From the NCBI GenBank assembly GCA_002706685.1, contig PALV01000011.1:62001-126000 (forward strand): DNA of 64,000 nt, in the 5' to 3' direction. Positions 18,163 through 26,765 of this stretch are shown piece by piece (the stretch's first letter is position 1; every line of letters starts with the position of its first letter). A model generated the notes under the pieces. That model ran no database searches. It had not been told where the DNA came from and worked only from the letters and a program-made list of their open reading frames with translations. The DNA comes from Gammaproteobacteria bacterium (lineage in GTDB: Bacteria > Pseudomonadota > Gammaproteobacteria > Pseudomonadales > Pseudohongiellaceae). Both the position numbers and the translations under genes were made by a program.

Positions 18163-18963
18163 ATGCAGAACAAACACGGAGATTTTGTCTGGTATGAATT
18201 GCTGACACCTGATGCAAACGCCGCGGAGGCCTTTTACGGGCCCCTGCTGGGCTGGGAGTTTGTGGACAGCAAGATGCCCGGTATCAGCTACCATCTGGTA
18301 TCCGCTGCCGATGTGGATGGCGATGGTCGGCATGAAGTGGCAGGCGTCATGACCCTGACCCCTGAGATGGTAGAAGGTGGCGCACGGCCAGTCTGGCTGG
18401 GCTACATCGGTGTCGATGATGTGGACAGCACGGTTGCCAGCATTCAGGCCAGCGGCGGACAGTTATTGATGCCGGCTCAGGATATTCCCGGGGTTGGACG
18501 CATGGCCATGGTGGGCGATCCCGACGGCGTGCCGTTCTACGTCATGACAGCTGCCGATGATACACCCAGCTACGCCTTTGCTGCCGACAAGCCACGACCC
18601 GGTCACTGTGCCTGGAACGAATTGAATGCTACCAATCAGGCCGGTGCCTGGCAGTTCTACCAGAAACATTTCGGCTGGCAGAAAGACGGTGAAATGGATA
18701 TGGGCGACATGGGCACTTATGATTTTATCCGTCACGGCGGCATGATTGGTGCCATCATGCAAAAAACGCCAGACATGCCGATGCCGACCTGGAGCTATTA
18801 TTTCCGTGTCACGGATATTGATGCAGCCGTAGAGCACGTGAAAACGGCAGGCGGGCAACTCATGCATGGTCCCCAGGAAGTGCCCGGTGGCGATCACATC
18901 ATTGTCGGGGCTGACCCTCAAGGAGCCATTTTCTGTCTTGTCGGCGGACGGAGTGCAGCATGA
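18163..18963 (+). CDS. Two-domain VOC (glyoxalase/bleomycin-resistance fold) protein
   Basis: 266 residues; GGAG seven bases before the ATG. Two VOC repeats are visible: GDFVWYELLTPDANAAEAFY and, after residue 145, GHCAWNELNATNQAGAWQFY. This double arrangement is typical of CFP30B-like proteins. Function is unknown; such proteins are commonly found with ECF42 sigma genes. Its TGA overlaps the start of the next gene by four bases, indicating translational coupling. Confidence 0.88.
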   Translation: MQNKHGDFVWYELLTPDANAAEAFYGPLLGWEFVDSKMPGISYHLVSAADVDGDGRHEVAGVMTLTPEMVEGGARPVWLGYIGVDDVDSTVASIQASGGQLLMPAQDIPGVGRMAMVGDPDGVPFYVMTAADDTPSYAFAADKPRPGHCAWNELNATNQAGAWQFYQKHFGWQKDGEMDMGDMGTYDFIRHGGMIGAIMQKTPDMPMPTWSYYFRVTDIDAAVEHVKTAGGQLMHGPQEVPGGDHIIVGADPQGAIFCLVGGRSAA

Positions 18964-19328
18964 AATACCTCTGTCTGGTCTATTACGACGAAAACATCAT
19001 GAATCAGATGTCGCAACAGGAATGGGACTCGCTTAATCAGGAGTGCATTGCCTGTGTAGGTTCATTGACGTCCAACGGCCATTTTCTGGATGGTGCGCCT
19101 CTGCAATCAGTCAACACTGCTACCACTGTCCGGGTTCGCAACGGCAAGGTCGCTTTGACAGACGGCCCGTTCGCCGAAACCAAGGAGCAGCTGGCCGGTT
19201 TTTACATGCTGGAGGCGCGCGACATGAATGAGGCCATCAGGCTGGCGGAAAAAATCCCTCCCGCTCGTTATGGCAGCATTGAAGTCCGCCCCGTACGCGA
19301 GCTCAGAGAGGCGGAGAACACCCGCTAG
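18960..19328 (+). CDS. YCII-related (DGPF domain) protein
   Basis: 122 residues starting MKYLCLVYYDE, with the defining segment LTDGPFAETKEQLAGFYMLE at about 62-81. DGPF/YCII proteins are the hallmark neighbours of ECF42 sigma factors and have been proposed to influence sigma activity or be its targets. The ATGA overlap with the VOC gene shows co-translation. Confidence 0.92.
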   Translation: MKYLCLVYYDENIMNQMSQQEWDSLNQECIACVGSLTSNGHFLDGAPLQSVNTATTVRVRNGKVALTDGPFAETKEQLAGFYMLEARDMNEAIRLAEKIPPARYGSIEVRPVRELREAENTR

Positions 19329-19336
19329 TCACTGGC

Positions 19337-19365
19337 TTGGCTGGCCTGCAAACTAAGGTTATAGT
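19337..19365 (+). promoter_or_regulatory. Putative sigma-70 promoter for the TPR lipoprotein gene
   Basis: TTGGCT, a 17-base spacer and TATAGT, ending 40 bases before the downstream start. Position and spacing are good; the -35 box is imperfect. Confidence 0.4.
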
Positions 19366-19405
19366 GCCTCAGCTACCAAAATGACTTGCTGCAGGTAACT
19401 GAAAG

Positions 19406-21166
19406 ATGACGCAACACTCGGTATTTACCCGGATGCGGCTGGCCGTCCCGCTGGCCGCGACACTTCTGTTGACGGCGTGCGGCAATGAAGAACCACCGGC
19501 ACCAGTCGAGGTCCGCGCCCCCATCCAGGCGATTTCGCAAATACCCTTGCAGGACATGGTGGCCTGCGCCGAAGACGCGGCACCGCTGGTCAACAATACT
19601 GGTACCTTCAGTCGCTCCATCAACACCGGCATGGAGCTGGCGCAGGCGTATTTTGACCAGGGGCTACGGCTTACCTACGGATATTACTTCCCTGAAGCGA
19701 TCGCATCTTTTAATGCGGCGCTGTGTCTCGATCCCAATAACGCCATGATTCACTGGGGCAGGGCACTGGCCATGGGGCCCAACCCCAACAGCCGCTATGC
19801 AGGCGTTTCTGACGATCCGGCCGGCGCAGGCAAGGCCGCCATTGATCGTGCAATGGCCCTGGCTGACACGCTGCCACCGCCAGAGCGTGGACTGGTGGAG
19901 ACTCTGGCAGTCCTGTTTGATTCGGAGACCTACCCGGATGTCATGGCGCGTACCAACGCATTTGTAGAGGCGGCTGAAGACAACTACCAGACTCACAGCG
20001 ATGATCTGGAAGCCGCCTTTCTGGTGCCGCACGGCATCATGATGACAACGCCCTGGACCTATTTCTCAGCAGAAGACGGCAGTGCCTTGCCCGGAGTCGC
20101 CCGCGCTCGCGATGTCATCGAGCAGGGCATGGCACAGAATCCCCGGCACCCGGGTCTGACGCATCTGCATATCCACCTGCTGGAGGCTTCATTTGAGCCA
20201 CAGGCAGCGGAAGCCTCTGCCGATCGGCTGGAATCCCTGACGCCCATGATCGGGCACATGGTGCACATGCCTGGCCATATTTATATGCGGCTGGGTCGTT
20301 ACAATGACTCTATTGCTACCAACCAGCGCTCGCTGCAGGCAGATGAATTCCTCCAGCAGGCCTGGGGCAATCGAAGCCTGCCGCGCAATGGCACCTATTT
20401 TCTGTCAGCAACCAATCACGGCGGCCATGCGCGCATGTTCATTCACTGGGCAGGCCTGCTGCAGGGGAATTTTGAGCGTGCTGCCAGCGTTTCTGCGCCA
20501 ATGGCGGCAATGGTTGATATAGAGGCGCTCAATCGCGGTTCAGGCTTGAGAGCACCGGTAGCGCACTGGATGACACTGAAAGCCTTCGGTCGCTACGACG
20601 ATTTGCTGGCGCTACAGAATCCGGCTCCCGAGCAACCCTATCTGGCCGGCATGCTGCACTGGGTGCAGGGTTCCGCACATGCTGCTAATGGTGATCTTGC
20701 TCAGGCGCAGCAAGCATTGACGGCCCTGCAATCGATCAGACAATCAGCCGCTGGGCTGGATACCATGCGTGCCAGTGTCAACACAGCGGAAGATCTGCTG
20801 GCCATCGCCGAGCACATGCTGGCTGGAGAAATAGCCAGTGCTCAGGAAGAATTTGCAGCGGCAGTGGGTCATTTCGAACAGGCTGTTGCCCTGCAGGATG
20901 CGCTGCGTTACATGGAGCCACCGGACTGGTTGCAGTCGACCCGCTTGTTCCTGGGACAGGCACTGATCAACGCAGGCCAGCCTGAACAGGCCGTTTCCGT
21001 ATTCGAACGCGATTTGTTACTGTTGAATGAAAACGGCTGGGCGCTCCACGGGCTTGCAGAGGCTCTGGAGATGGCCGGGCGCAGTGAAGAGGCAGAGGCC
21101 GCGCGTGAAAGGCAGGCGCAGGCATGGGCTGACGCAGACGTGATGTTAAACGCGGCTCACTTTTGA
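19406..21166 (+). CDS. TPR-repeat lipoprotein
   Basis: 586 residues. An N-terminal signal with lipobox LLTAC at about 21-25 predicts a lipoprotein. The body is helical with tetratricopeptide-like units, e.g. AYFDQGLRLTYGYYFPEAIA near 75, FNAALCLDPNNAMIHWGRAL, and GHFEQAVALQDALRY and AVSVFERDLLLLNENGWALH near the end. A histidine-rich stretch (MIGHMVHMPGHIYMRLGRY) lies in the middle. I recognise the repeat architecture but no specific function; a scaffold or substrate-binding role in the periplasm is likely. Confidence 0.75.
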   Translation: MTQHSVFTRMRLAVPLAATLLLTACGNEEPPAPVEVRAPIQAISQIPLQDMVACAEDAAPLVNNTGTFSRSINTGMELAQAYFDQGLRLTYGYYFPEAIASFNAALCLDPNNAMIHWGRALAMGPNPNSRYAGVSDDPAGAGKAAIDRAMALADTLPPPERGLVETLAVLFDSETYPDVMARTNAFVEAAEDNYQTHSDDLEAAFLVPHGIMMTTPWTYFSAEDGSALPGVARARDVIEQGMAQNPRHPGLTHLHIHLLEASFEPQAAEASADRLESLTPMIGHMVHMPGHIYMRLGRYNDSIATNQRSLQADEFLQQAWGNRSLPRNGTYFLSATNHGGHARMFIHWAGLLQGNFERAASVSAPMAAMVDIEALNRGSGLRAPVAHWMTLKAFGRYDDLLALQNPAPEQPYLAGMLHWVQGSAHAANGDLAQAQQALTALQSIRQSAAGLDTMRASVNTAEDLLAIAEHMLAGEIASAQEEFAAAVGHFEQAVALQDALRYMEPPDWLQSTRLFLGQALINAGQPEQAVSVFERDLLLLNENGWALHGLAEALEMAGRSEEAEAARERQAQAWADADVMLNAAHF

Positions 21167-21198
21167 AACACAAGACGTATTCGCATGTGAGTACACCG

Positions 21199-22767
21199 AT
21201 GAGTAATACAATCGAAAAACTGGCGGAACAGGTCTCTGATGCCGGTAACCTTGAGGAGCTGACGCAGCCCATTCTGGATGTCCTGCAACGTGTTACGCAC
21301 CTCGAGAGCACTTACGTGACAACTATTCACGAGCAGGAGGGGGTGCAGCGCATTCTCTATTCGCGCAACAGTGGCGAATTGCAGATACCGGAAGGCCTGG
21401 AAGTGCCATGGAGCGACACACTATGCCGGCGCGCACTTGATGAGAAACGTTTTCTGACAACTGATGTGCCTAGCGTCTGGGGTGACTCGGAAGCAGCCGC
21501 CGCACTTGGACTGAAAACCTACCTCAGCAATCCCATCTACACAGACGAAGGCAATCTGTTCGGCACCTTATGCGGTGCCAGTGCCAATACAGTTGAAGTG
21601 AGTGACGCTGCCCTGGAAGTGCTGGCGCTTTTCTCGCGCATGATTGGACATCAGGCAAGTCGTGAGCAGTTGGCGCGTGAAGCGACGGCCCGCGCCCACG
21701 CCGCGGAAACGCGCGCCAGTGATATGCAGTTTGTGGCTGAGATTGGCGCCTTGTGCCTGTCGGGTGAAGAGCCTGATCAGGTACTAAAAGCAGTCAGTCA
21801 GAGCTTCAAGTCGCGCCAGGCATGGCAGTATGCTGCGCCATTCCTGTTGCCAGAAGTCAGTCCCATTTCCCTGGATCAAACCGTCAATGGTATCGATGCA
21901 TCGCATCTGACAACACCGGAAATGCTGGCCACCGAAGATGGTCCGATGCTGCCGCTGCTTATAGAAATGTTAAACATGGCGCGTTACAGCGAAGGTTATG
22001 CGCCCACATTTTTAAGCCCGCAACACAGCTCGCCAGAACTGCGTGCAGTTGCCGAGCGCAGTGGTATTGGTAATGAGTGTGAACTGTTCGTATTGACACT
22101 GGCTCATGGCACTGACCTGATGGGGGGCGTGCTACTGATCAGTCAGCCCGGCGGTCTGGACGCCACCGAAAAAACCATGGTGCAAAGCTGCTGGCAGACA
22201 CTGACTCTTTTCGCTGAACGGGAAGTTGAGCATGAGATGCTGGAAGTGGCCAATGCACAATTGACCCTGCACGCGCGGCATGATCCACTGACCGGTTTGC
22301 CCAACCGTCGCTACCTGGTTGAGGAAATGCGACGTATGTTGTCTCATGCAACCCGTGCTGGCGAAGTGGTCTATGTGGCGTTTATTGATCTGGATGGTTT
22401 CAAGAAAATTAACGACCAGCATGGCCATGACGTCGGTGACGATTTTCTGGAGGCGATGGCACACTGTCTAAAAAAAGCCGCCCGTACCGGCGACCTGACT
22501 GCTCGCTATGGCGGGGACGAATTTGTCATGGTGGCGGTTAACGATGAGCCGGCCACTGAGCAGGCACGACAGGCAATTGCAGTTCGCATCGAACAGGCCA
22601 TGAGTGGCGTGCTGAAGTTGCCAACCTTAACGCTTGATTACCCGGGCCCCAGCGTGGGTGTTGTCGCGTGGCAGGGCGACAAAGTTCCCGACGCCGACGA
22701 ACTGATCGCCAAGGCCGACAAGGCAATGTACGTCGTCAAACAGGCGCGTCGCGCCGAGCGTGCCTGA
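21199..22767 (+). CDS. GAF-domain diguanylate cyclase
   Basis: 522 residues from the ATG at 21199; earlier TTG/GTG starts at 21163 and 21187 are possible. An N-terminal GAF domain (about 1-165, with PWSDTLCRRALDEKR and PIYTDEGNLFGTLCGAS), a linker helix and second sensory region (about 180-345), then a GGDEF domain: HDPLTGLPNRRYL, and GGDEF near residue 438 preceded five residues earlier by RTGD, the product-inhibition I-site. It should make c-di-GMP from two GTP. No membrane segment is seen, so it is cytosolic. Confidence 0.9.
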   Translation: MSNTIEKLAEQVSDAGNLEELTQPILDVLQRVTHLESTYVTTIHEQEGVQRILYSRNSGELQIPEGLEVPWSDTLCRRALDEKRFLTTDVPSVWGDSEAAAALGLKTYLSNPIYTDEGNLFGTLCGASANTVEVSDAALEVLALFSRMIGHQASREQLAREATARAHAAETRASDMQFVAEIGALCLSGEEPDQVLKAVSQSFKSRQAWQYAAPFLLPEVSPISLDQTVNGIDASHLTTPEMLATEDGPMLPLLIEMLNMARYSEGYAPTFLSPQHSSPELRAVAERSGIGNECELFVLTLAHGTDLMGGVLLISQPGGLDATEKTMVQSCWQTLTLFAEREVEHEMLEVANAQLTLHARHDPLTGLPNRRYLVEEMRRMLSHATRAGEVVYVAFIDLDGFKKINDQHGHDVGDDFLEAMAHCLKKAARTGDLTARYGGDEFVMVAVNDEPATEQARQAIAVRIEQAMSGVLKLPTLTLDYPGPSVGVVAWQGDKVPDADELIAKADKAMYVVKQARRAERA

Positions 22768-22808
22768 TACGTAAGCTTTTAATGCGGGCTTTTAGTGTGT
22801 GGAGGTTT

Positions 22809-23663
22809 ATGCAAGCAATCAAACGCCGCACCCTGGCGCCCACCAGCTGGTTCGCGACCCTGATGTTGGTAATCAGCGGCTGCGCCTACCAGCCGCCGCC
22901 TGAATTGGTCGGGCAGGATCTGCTGCGCAGCTATTTCCAGCCTGGTGTCTATGCAGGTATCGAGCAGACCCGCATCAGCCGCGACTGCGTCGTCTTTCAT
23001 CCCATCAATATGAACGATGAACGACACCCCATTGTGATCTGGGGCAACGGCACTTATGCCAGCCCCGCCTCCTATCGCCTGATGCTGGAGCACTGGGCGA
23101 GCTGGGGGTTTGTAGTTGTTGCGGCGATGACACCCAATGCCGGTAGCGGCCGTGAAATGCTTGAATGTCTCGACGATATCCGCAATGAATATTCACGCCG
23201 CGAAAGTGTTTTCTTTGGCAAAGTGGACACCACACGAGTCGCCGCAGCAGGCCATTCTCAGGGCGGCGGCGGTGCACTGATGATGGGCCGTGATCTGCGT
23301 GTGGATACTGTCATTGCCATCCAGCCCTACACGCGTGGTCCGCGTTTTGTTCCCCAGGTCATCAGCGATCTGAAAGGGCCACTGCTTCTGCTTTCCGGTA
23401 CCGAAGATGTCACTGCTGCGCCGGATATTCATCAACAACCCGTTTTCGAACAGTCGCCGGTCGACACAACATGGCTGAACCTGCGCGGCGCCACACACCT
23501 GGCGCCCATGCAGACCGGCGGCAGCTATCTGGGGCCGATGACGGCCTGGTTGCGCTGGATCCTTTGGGACGACCCGGTGCCGGCGCCGCTTTTTGAAGGT
23601 GACAACTGTGTCCTTTGTCAGCAGGACAACTGGACTGTCAATCGAAAGGCTCAAAGCCAGTGA
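22809..23663 (+). CDS. Lipoprotein alpha/beta hydrolase (chlorophyllase/cutinase-like fold)
   Basis: 284 residues from the ATG at 22809 (GGAGG just upstream); an ATG at 22782 has no such site. Lipobox VISGC near residue 23-27. Fold motifs: HPIVIWGNGTYASP (oxyanion region), AAAGHSQGGGGALMM (nucleophile elbow), LLSGTEDVTAAP (Asp) and GATHLAPM (His). The order resembles PET-hydrolase and dienelactone-hydrolase relatives, but no activity can be fixed. Its last 13 bases overlap the convergent DODA gene. Confidence 0.78.
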   Translation: MQAIKRRTLAPTSWFATLMLVISGCAYQPPPELVGQDLLRSYFQPGVYAGIEQTRISRDCVVFHPINMNDERHPIVIWGNGTYASPASYRLMLEHWASWGFVVVAAMTPNAGSGREMLECLDDIRNEYSRRESVFFGKVDTTRVAAAGHSQGGGGALMMGRDLRVDTVIAIQPYTRGPRFVPQVISDLKGPLLLLSGTEDVTAAPDIHQQPVFEQSPVDTTWLNLRGATHLAPMQTGGSYLGPMTAWLRWILWDDPVPAPLFEGDNCVLCQQDNWTVNRKAQSQ

Positions 23664-24445
23664 AACATGCCAGCCGATTTGCCCAGCACCTCGATTGAAG
23701 CATGCGCATCACTGGCTCGACCAGCCATCGCGACACAGACATGCAAGGGCAGCAGGTGCTCCTCACGCGGGTGGCAGAACCTGGCATAAGGTGCCTGTTG
23801 CCACTCGATGAGTTGCTGCCTGCGTTCGCTCTCGCTAAGTTCCTCAGTGCTGCATATATTTGTCAGCCAATCTTCAAATGCGATGTTCATTTCTCTGGCC
23901 GACCTGTCATCCGGCGCCCGGAATGCCGTCATGTTATGAAACGAAAAGCCTGAACCAATCACCAGCAGCCTGTCGACCTCAAGTGACTGCAGGGCTTCGC
24001 CGATACGCCAGTGCAAAGCTGCATCCAGGCTTTTGTCCAGCGACAGTTGCACGCAGGGTATGTTGGCCTGTGGGTACATCAGTTTTAGTGGCACAAACAC
24101 ACCGTGGTCCAGCCCACGCTCACCATCCCTGTGTGCGTCGATGCCGGCATTCTGCAATGCCTGTGTGACCTGCTGCGCCAGTTCGGGCGAACCGGGGCAG
24201 GGGTAGGCAATTTCGTAAGATTCGCGCGGAAACCCGTAGTAGTCATAGATCAGTCCGGGCTGCGGGGCGGATGTAACGGTTGGCGTGTCTGCCTCCCAGT
24301 GCGCGCTTATGACCAGAATCGCATCCGGCCGATTAAGCGTGCCCGGCAATGTCTGCAGGTAGTCCACCAGTTCCCTGTGCCCTTGGTCGCCTAGCAGTGG
24401 CAGTGGGCCACCACCGTGCGACAAAAATACAATCTGTTTTTCCAT
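23651..24445 (-). CDS. DODA-type extradiol ring-cleavage dioxygenase (LigB superfamily)
   Basis: 264 residues; GGAG nine bases before the ATG. Metal-site segments FLSHGGGPLPLL, VISAHWEADTPTV and GERGLDHGVFVPLKLMYP, and a late GSGFSFHNMTAF, match class III extradiol dioxygenases of the DODA/YgiD group. These use a single metal ion to open catechols. The physiological substrate in bacteria is mostly unknown. Neighbouring DoxX and LysR genes suggest a response to quinones or aromatics. Confidence 0.88.
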   Translation of the reverse strand: MEKQIVFLSHGGGPLPLLGDQGHRELVDYLQTLPGTLNRPDAILVISAHWEADTPTVTSAPQPGLIYDYYGFPRESYEIAYPCPGSPELAQQVTQALQNAGIDAHRDGERGLDHGVFVPLKLMYPQANIPCVQLSLDKSLDAALHWRIGEALQSLEVDRLLVIGSGFSFHNMTAFRAPDDRSAREMNIAFEDWLTNICSTEELSESERRQQLIEWQQAPYARFCHPREEHLLPLHVCVAMAGRASDAHASIEVLGKSAGMFHWL

Positions 24446-24567
24446 GGAGTTCGCTCCCGCTGAGGTCTGAAATTTATAACTGCTTAATCAGGCAATGGCG
24501 CCCATTCGCCCCTCAGTCACCCTCTCGCGTTATACAAGATAGTGGCAGGGTGGCGATGGTCTTGAGT

Positions 24568-25014
24568 TCACGCCAGCCTTTTCAGCAGCGCACGGTCCAG
24601 GCTCAATGTACCTGCACCCTGGATCGCAAGTGCCAGCGTGGCTGCGAGCAGCGTCAGCGCATATTCATAACCGTTGTTGGACATAAAAAGACCGTTGCCA
24701 ATGTGTGCGCTGAATAGCGCTACCGCCATCGTGAATGCCGAAACAAGGGCAGCAGGGCGTGTCAGCAGTCCCAGCAGTAGCGCCAGTCCGCCGAAAAACT
24801 CGGCACTGCCGGCCAGCAACGCCATCAGATAACCAGGCTCCAGCCCAAGGCTGCTCATGAACTGGCCGGTTCCTTCCAGTCCATAACCGCCAAACCAGCC
24901 AAACAGTTTTTGTGCACCGTGGGCCACCAGGATAATACCAACCGGCACTCGCAGTACCAGTGCGGCCAGACCGGCGTTGCTGTTGAGTGTTCGTTGAATC
25001 AGTGCGTTGTTCAT
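24568..25014 (-). CDS. DoxX-family membrane protein
   Basis: 148 residues with four hydrophobic helices; GGAGG six bases before the ATG. VGIILVAHGAQKLFGWFGGYG near 27-47, LAGSAEFFGGLALLLGLLTR near 73-92 and a helix AAALV...MAVALFSAHIGNG are typical of DoxX/YphA/SURF4-like proteins. Family members are linked to redox or thiol homeostasis, but their chemistry is unsettled. It is divergent from a LysR regulator, with a palindrome between. Confidence 0.88.
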   Translation of the reverse strand: MNNALIQRTLNSNAGLAALVLRVPVGIILVAHGAQKLFGWFGGYGLEGTGQFMSSLGLEPGYLMALLAGSAEFFGGLALLLGLLTRPAALVSAFTMAVALFSAHIGNGLFMSNNGYEYALTLLAATLALAIQGAGTLSLDRALLKRLA

Positions 25015-25127
25015 GTCAAACCTCCAGGGTTGTCAGTCATGTCACCTGCCCGATGCAGGCGCATTGTTTGTGATGTCTACTTTACTGTTAACATATTTGG
25101 AGATTAAGATGGGAAATATTGCCAAAC

Positions 25128-25146
25128 TATCAACGCTGTGTTGATA
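25128..25146. promoter_or_regulatory. Inverted repeat, candidate LysR operator
   Basis: Perfect 7-bp inverted repeat TATCAAC / GTTGATA with a 5-base spacer, 23 bases before the LysR start and about 114 bases from doxX. It also contains an ATC-N11-GAT arrangement of the kind LysR proteins bind. Binding is inferred. Confidence 0.5.
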
Positions 25147-25168
25147 ATAAGATGGGAGGCCACAGAAC

Positions 25169-26047
25169 GTGGACAAAATCGATACCATGCGGGCGTTTGT
25201 GGCCGTTGCCCGGCACAGCAGTTTCAGTCAGGCGGCTGATCGCCTGCAGCTGTCGCCACAGCTGGTCAGTAAATACGTGTCCCGGCTGGAAGAAACCCTC
25301 GGTGTGCGCCTGCTTAATCGCAGTACCCGGCGGGTCAGCCTGACAGAGGCAGGCCGCGTCTATCTGCTGCGCGCCGAAGAGCTGCTGGAAAGCTTTGATG
25401 ACATTCAGCATCAACTCGGCGACCTGCAGACCTCGGCGCGTGGTGAGTTGCGTATCAGCGCCCCAGTCTCCTTTGCCAGCCGGCACATGGGGCGGTTGAT
25501 CGCCAGCTTTCAGGCAGCCCACCCAGGGGTAACCATTGACCTGCAACTCAATGACCGCAAAGTCGATATTGTTGATGAAGGGTTTGATGTCGCGATCCGC
25601 ATTGGTCGGCTTAAAAGCTCCTCGCTGATTGCCAGATACCTGGCGCCGGTGCAGCTGGTGTTCTGTGCATCACCCGATTATTTGAAGGAGCATGGTCAGC
25701 CGGAAACACCGGCTCAATTGCAGACCCACCGCTGTCTGGGTTACAGCTATATGGAGCAACCACCGGATATATGGCCGGACGCCGGCAACGTTATCAGGTC
25801 CAATAATGGTGACCTGCTGGTGCAGTGTGCGATTGAGGGAGCCGGTATCGCGCTTCAACCCACCTTTATCGCTGGCGATGCGCTGGCCGCTGGGCAACTG
25901 GTACCGATTCTGCATGAATTCACACCGGAACCGTTTGGACTGTATGCGGTATACGCGCACCGCACCCTGCTCGCCAGCAAGGTGCGCACTTTTGTAGATT
26001 TTATGGGTGGTTACTTTGGCGAGATACCTTACTGGGATCGTTACTGA
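25169..26047 (+). CDS. LysR-type transcriptional regulator
   Basis: 292 residues from a GTG; GGGAGG lies about 11 bases upstream, and an ATG six codons later is an alternative. The winged helix-turn-helix is MRAFVAVARHSSFSQAADRL and SPQLVSKYVSRLEETLGVRLL; the effector domain begins with GELRISAPVSFASRHM and contains DVAIRIGRLKSSSLIAR. It resembles the large DsdC/PecT-like group of LysR proteins that control a divergent enzyme gene. The likely target is doxX, through the palindrome at 25128-25146. Confidence 0.9.
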   Translation: MDKIDTMRAFVAVARHSSFSQAADRLQLSPQLVSKYVSRLEETLGVRLLNRSTRRVSLTEAGRVYLLRAEELLESFDDIQHQLGDLQTSARGELRISAPVSFASRHMGRLIASFQAAHPGVTIDLQLNDRKVDIVDEGFDVAIRIGRLKSSSLIARYLAPVQLVFCASPDYLKEHGQPETPAQLQTHRCLGYSYMEQPPDIWPDAGNVIRSNNGDLLVQCAIEGAGIALQPTFIAGDALAAGQLVPILHEFTPEPFGLYAVYAHRTLLASKVRTFVDFMGGYFGEIPYWDRY

Positions 26048-26144
26048 CAACTGCTTCTGTAGCTGCCAGGCAGCCTCAGAGCGGGCAACTCACAAAACGA
26101 TCAACGCCATGATATCCAACAGTGGTTAACATGCCATCGCTGCT

Positions 26145-26579
26145 TCACGACAGAACCTGAACACCTGACGCTACAAATTGATATTCCACAATCGGCTCGG
26201 TGACCGTCGCGGGATCGCCGCCAGCGTCTTCAATCATATGCTTGCTGTCTTCCAGACTCAGCTCAGTTTTTTCCATCGTGCCTTCGACCCGAACCTGCTT
26301 GCCCCGAATAGAGAACGGCACGAAAAAGCCGTAATCCTTGAAGGTCACGCGGACATCGCCAGCATCGCTGGAGAAGCCCAGCCAGCAGCCTTTGGCCTGG
26401 CAGACCGAGGTTACCTCAGCCTCCAGCAGCATGACATCCTGGCTGCCAGCCTCGACAGCAGCGATGGCATCACGGACGGATTTAACGGGACCGCTACCGA
26501 CAGCGGCGCCGTATTGCTCCGCATGCGAGAAGCTCGAGCAAAGGAGTAACAGACTTGCAATAACGATCAGGTTTTTCAT
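26145..26579 (-). CDS. Exported DUF4920 protein
   Basis: 144 residues from the ATG at 26579, five bases after GGAGG; a longer reading from 26672 lacks a signal sequence. Signal peptide MKNLIVIASLLLLCSSFSHA, then VTSVCQAKGCWLGF with the two conserved cysteines and VRVTFKDYGFFVPFSIRGK, as in DUF4920. The fold is OB-like and the CxxxGCW motif suggests metal or redox binding; function unknown. It stands alone on its strand. Confidence 0.85.
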   Translation of the reverse strand: MKNLIVIASLLLLCSSFSHAEQYGAAVGSGPVKSVRDAIAAVEAGSQDVMLLEAEVTSVCQAKGCWLGFSSDAGDVRVTFKDYGFFVPFSIRGKQVRVEGTMEKTELSLEDSKHMIEDAGGDPATVTEPIVEYQFVASGVQVLS

Positions 26580-26765
26580 GGCAGCCTCCAGAATGTCCGG
26601 ATTATAAATTGCCATTCTATGGCGATGTTGTAAACAATTATCATTAGCGGCCAATATGCCGACGACACTCACTTAATCACCCAGGTGCAAGCAGTCACGT
26701 GGCGCTTTGCGCTTGCAGCAAGTTTGATATAGTGCGACGACACTACCCATCGGAATCTTTGCCCC

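Noticed and set aside
22668..22808. Longer N-terminus for the lipoprotein hydrolase
   Set aside because: It would overlap the GGDEF gene by 100 bases with an arginine-rich out-of-frame leader and would bury the lipobox signal.
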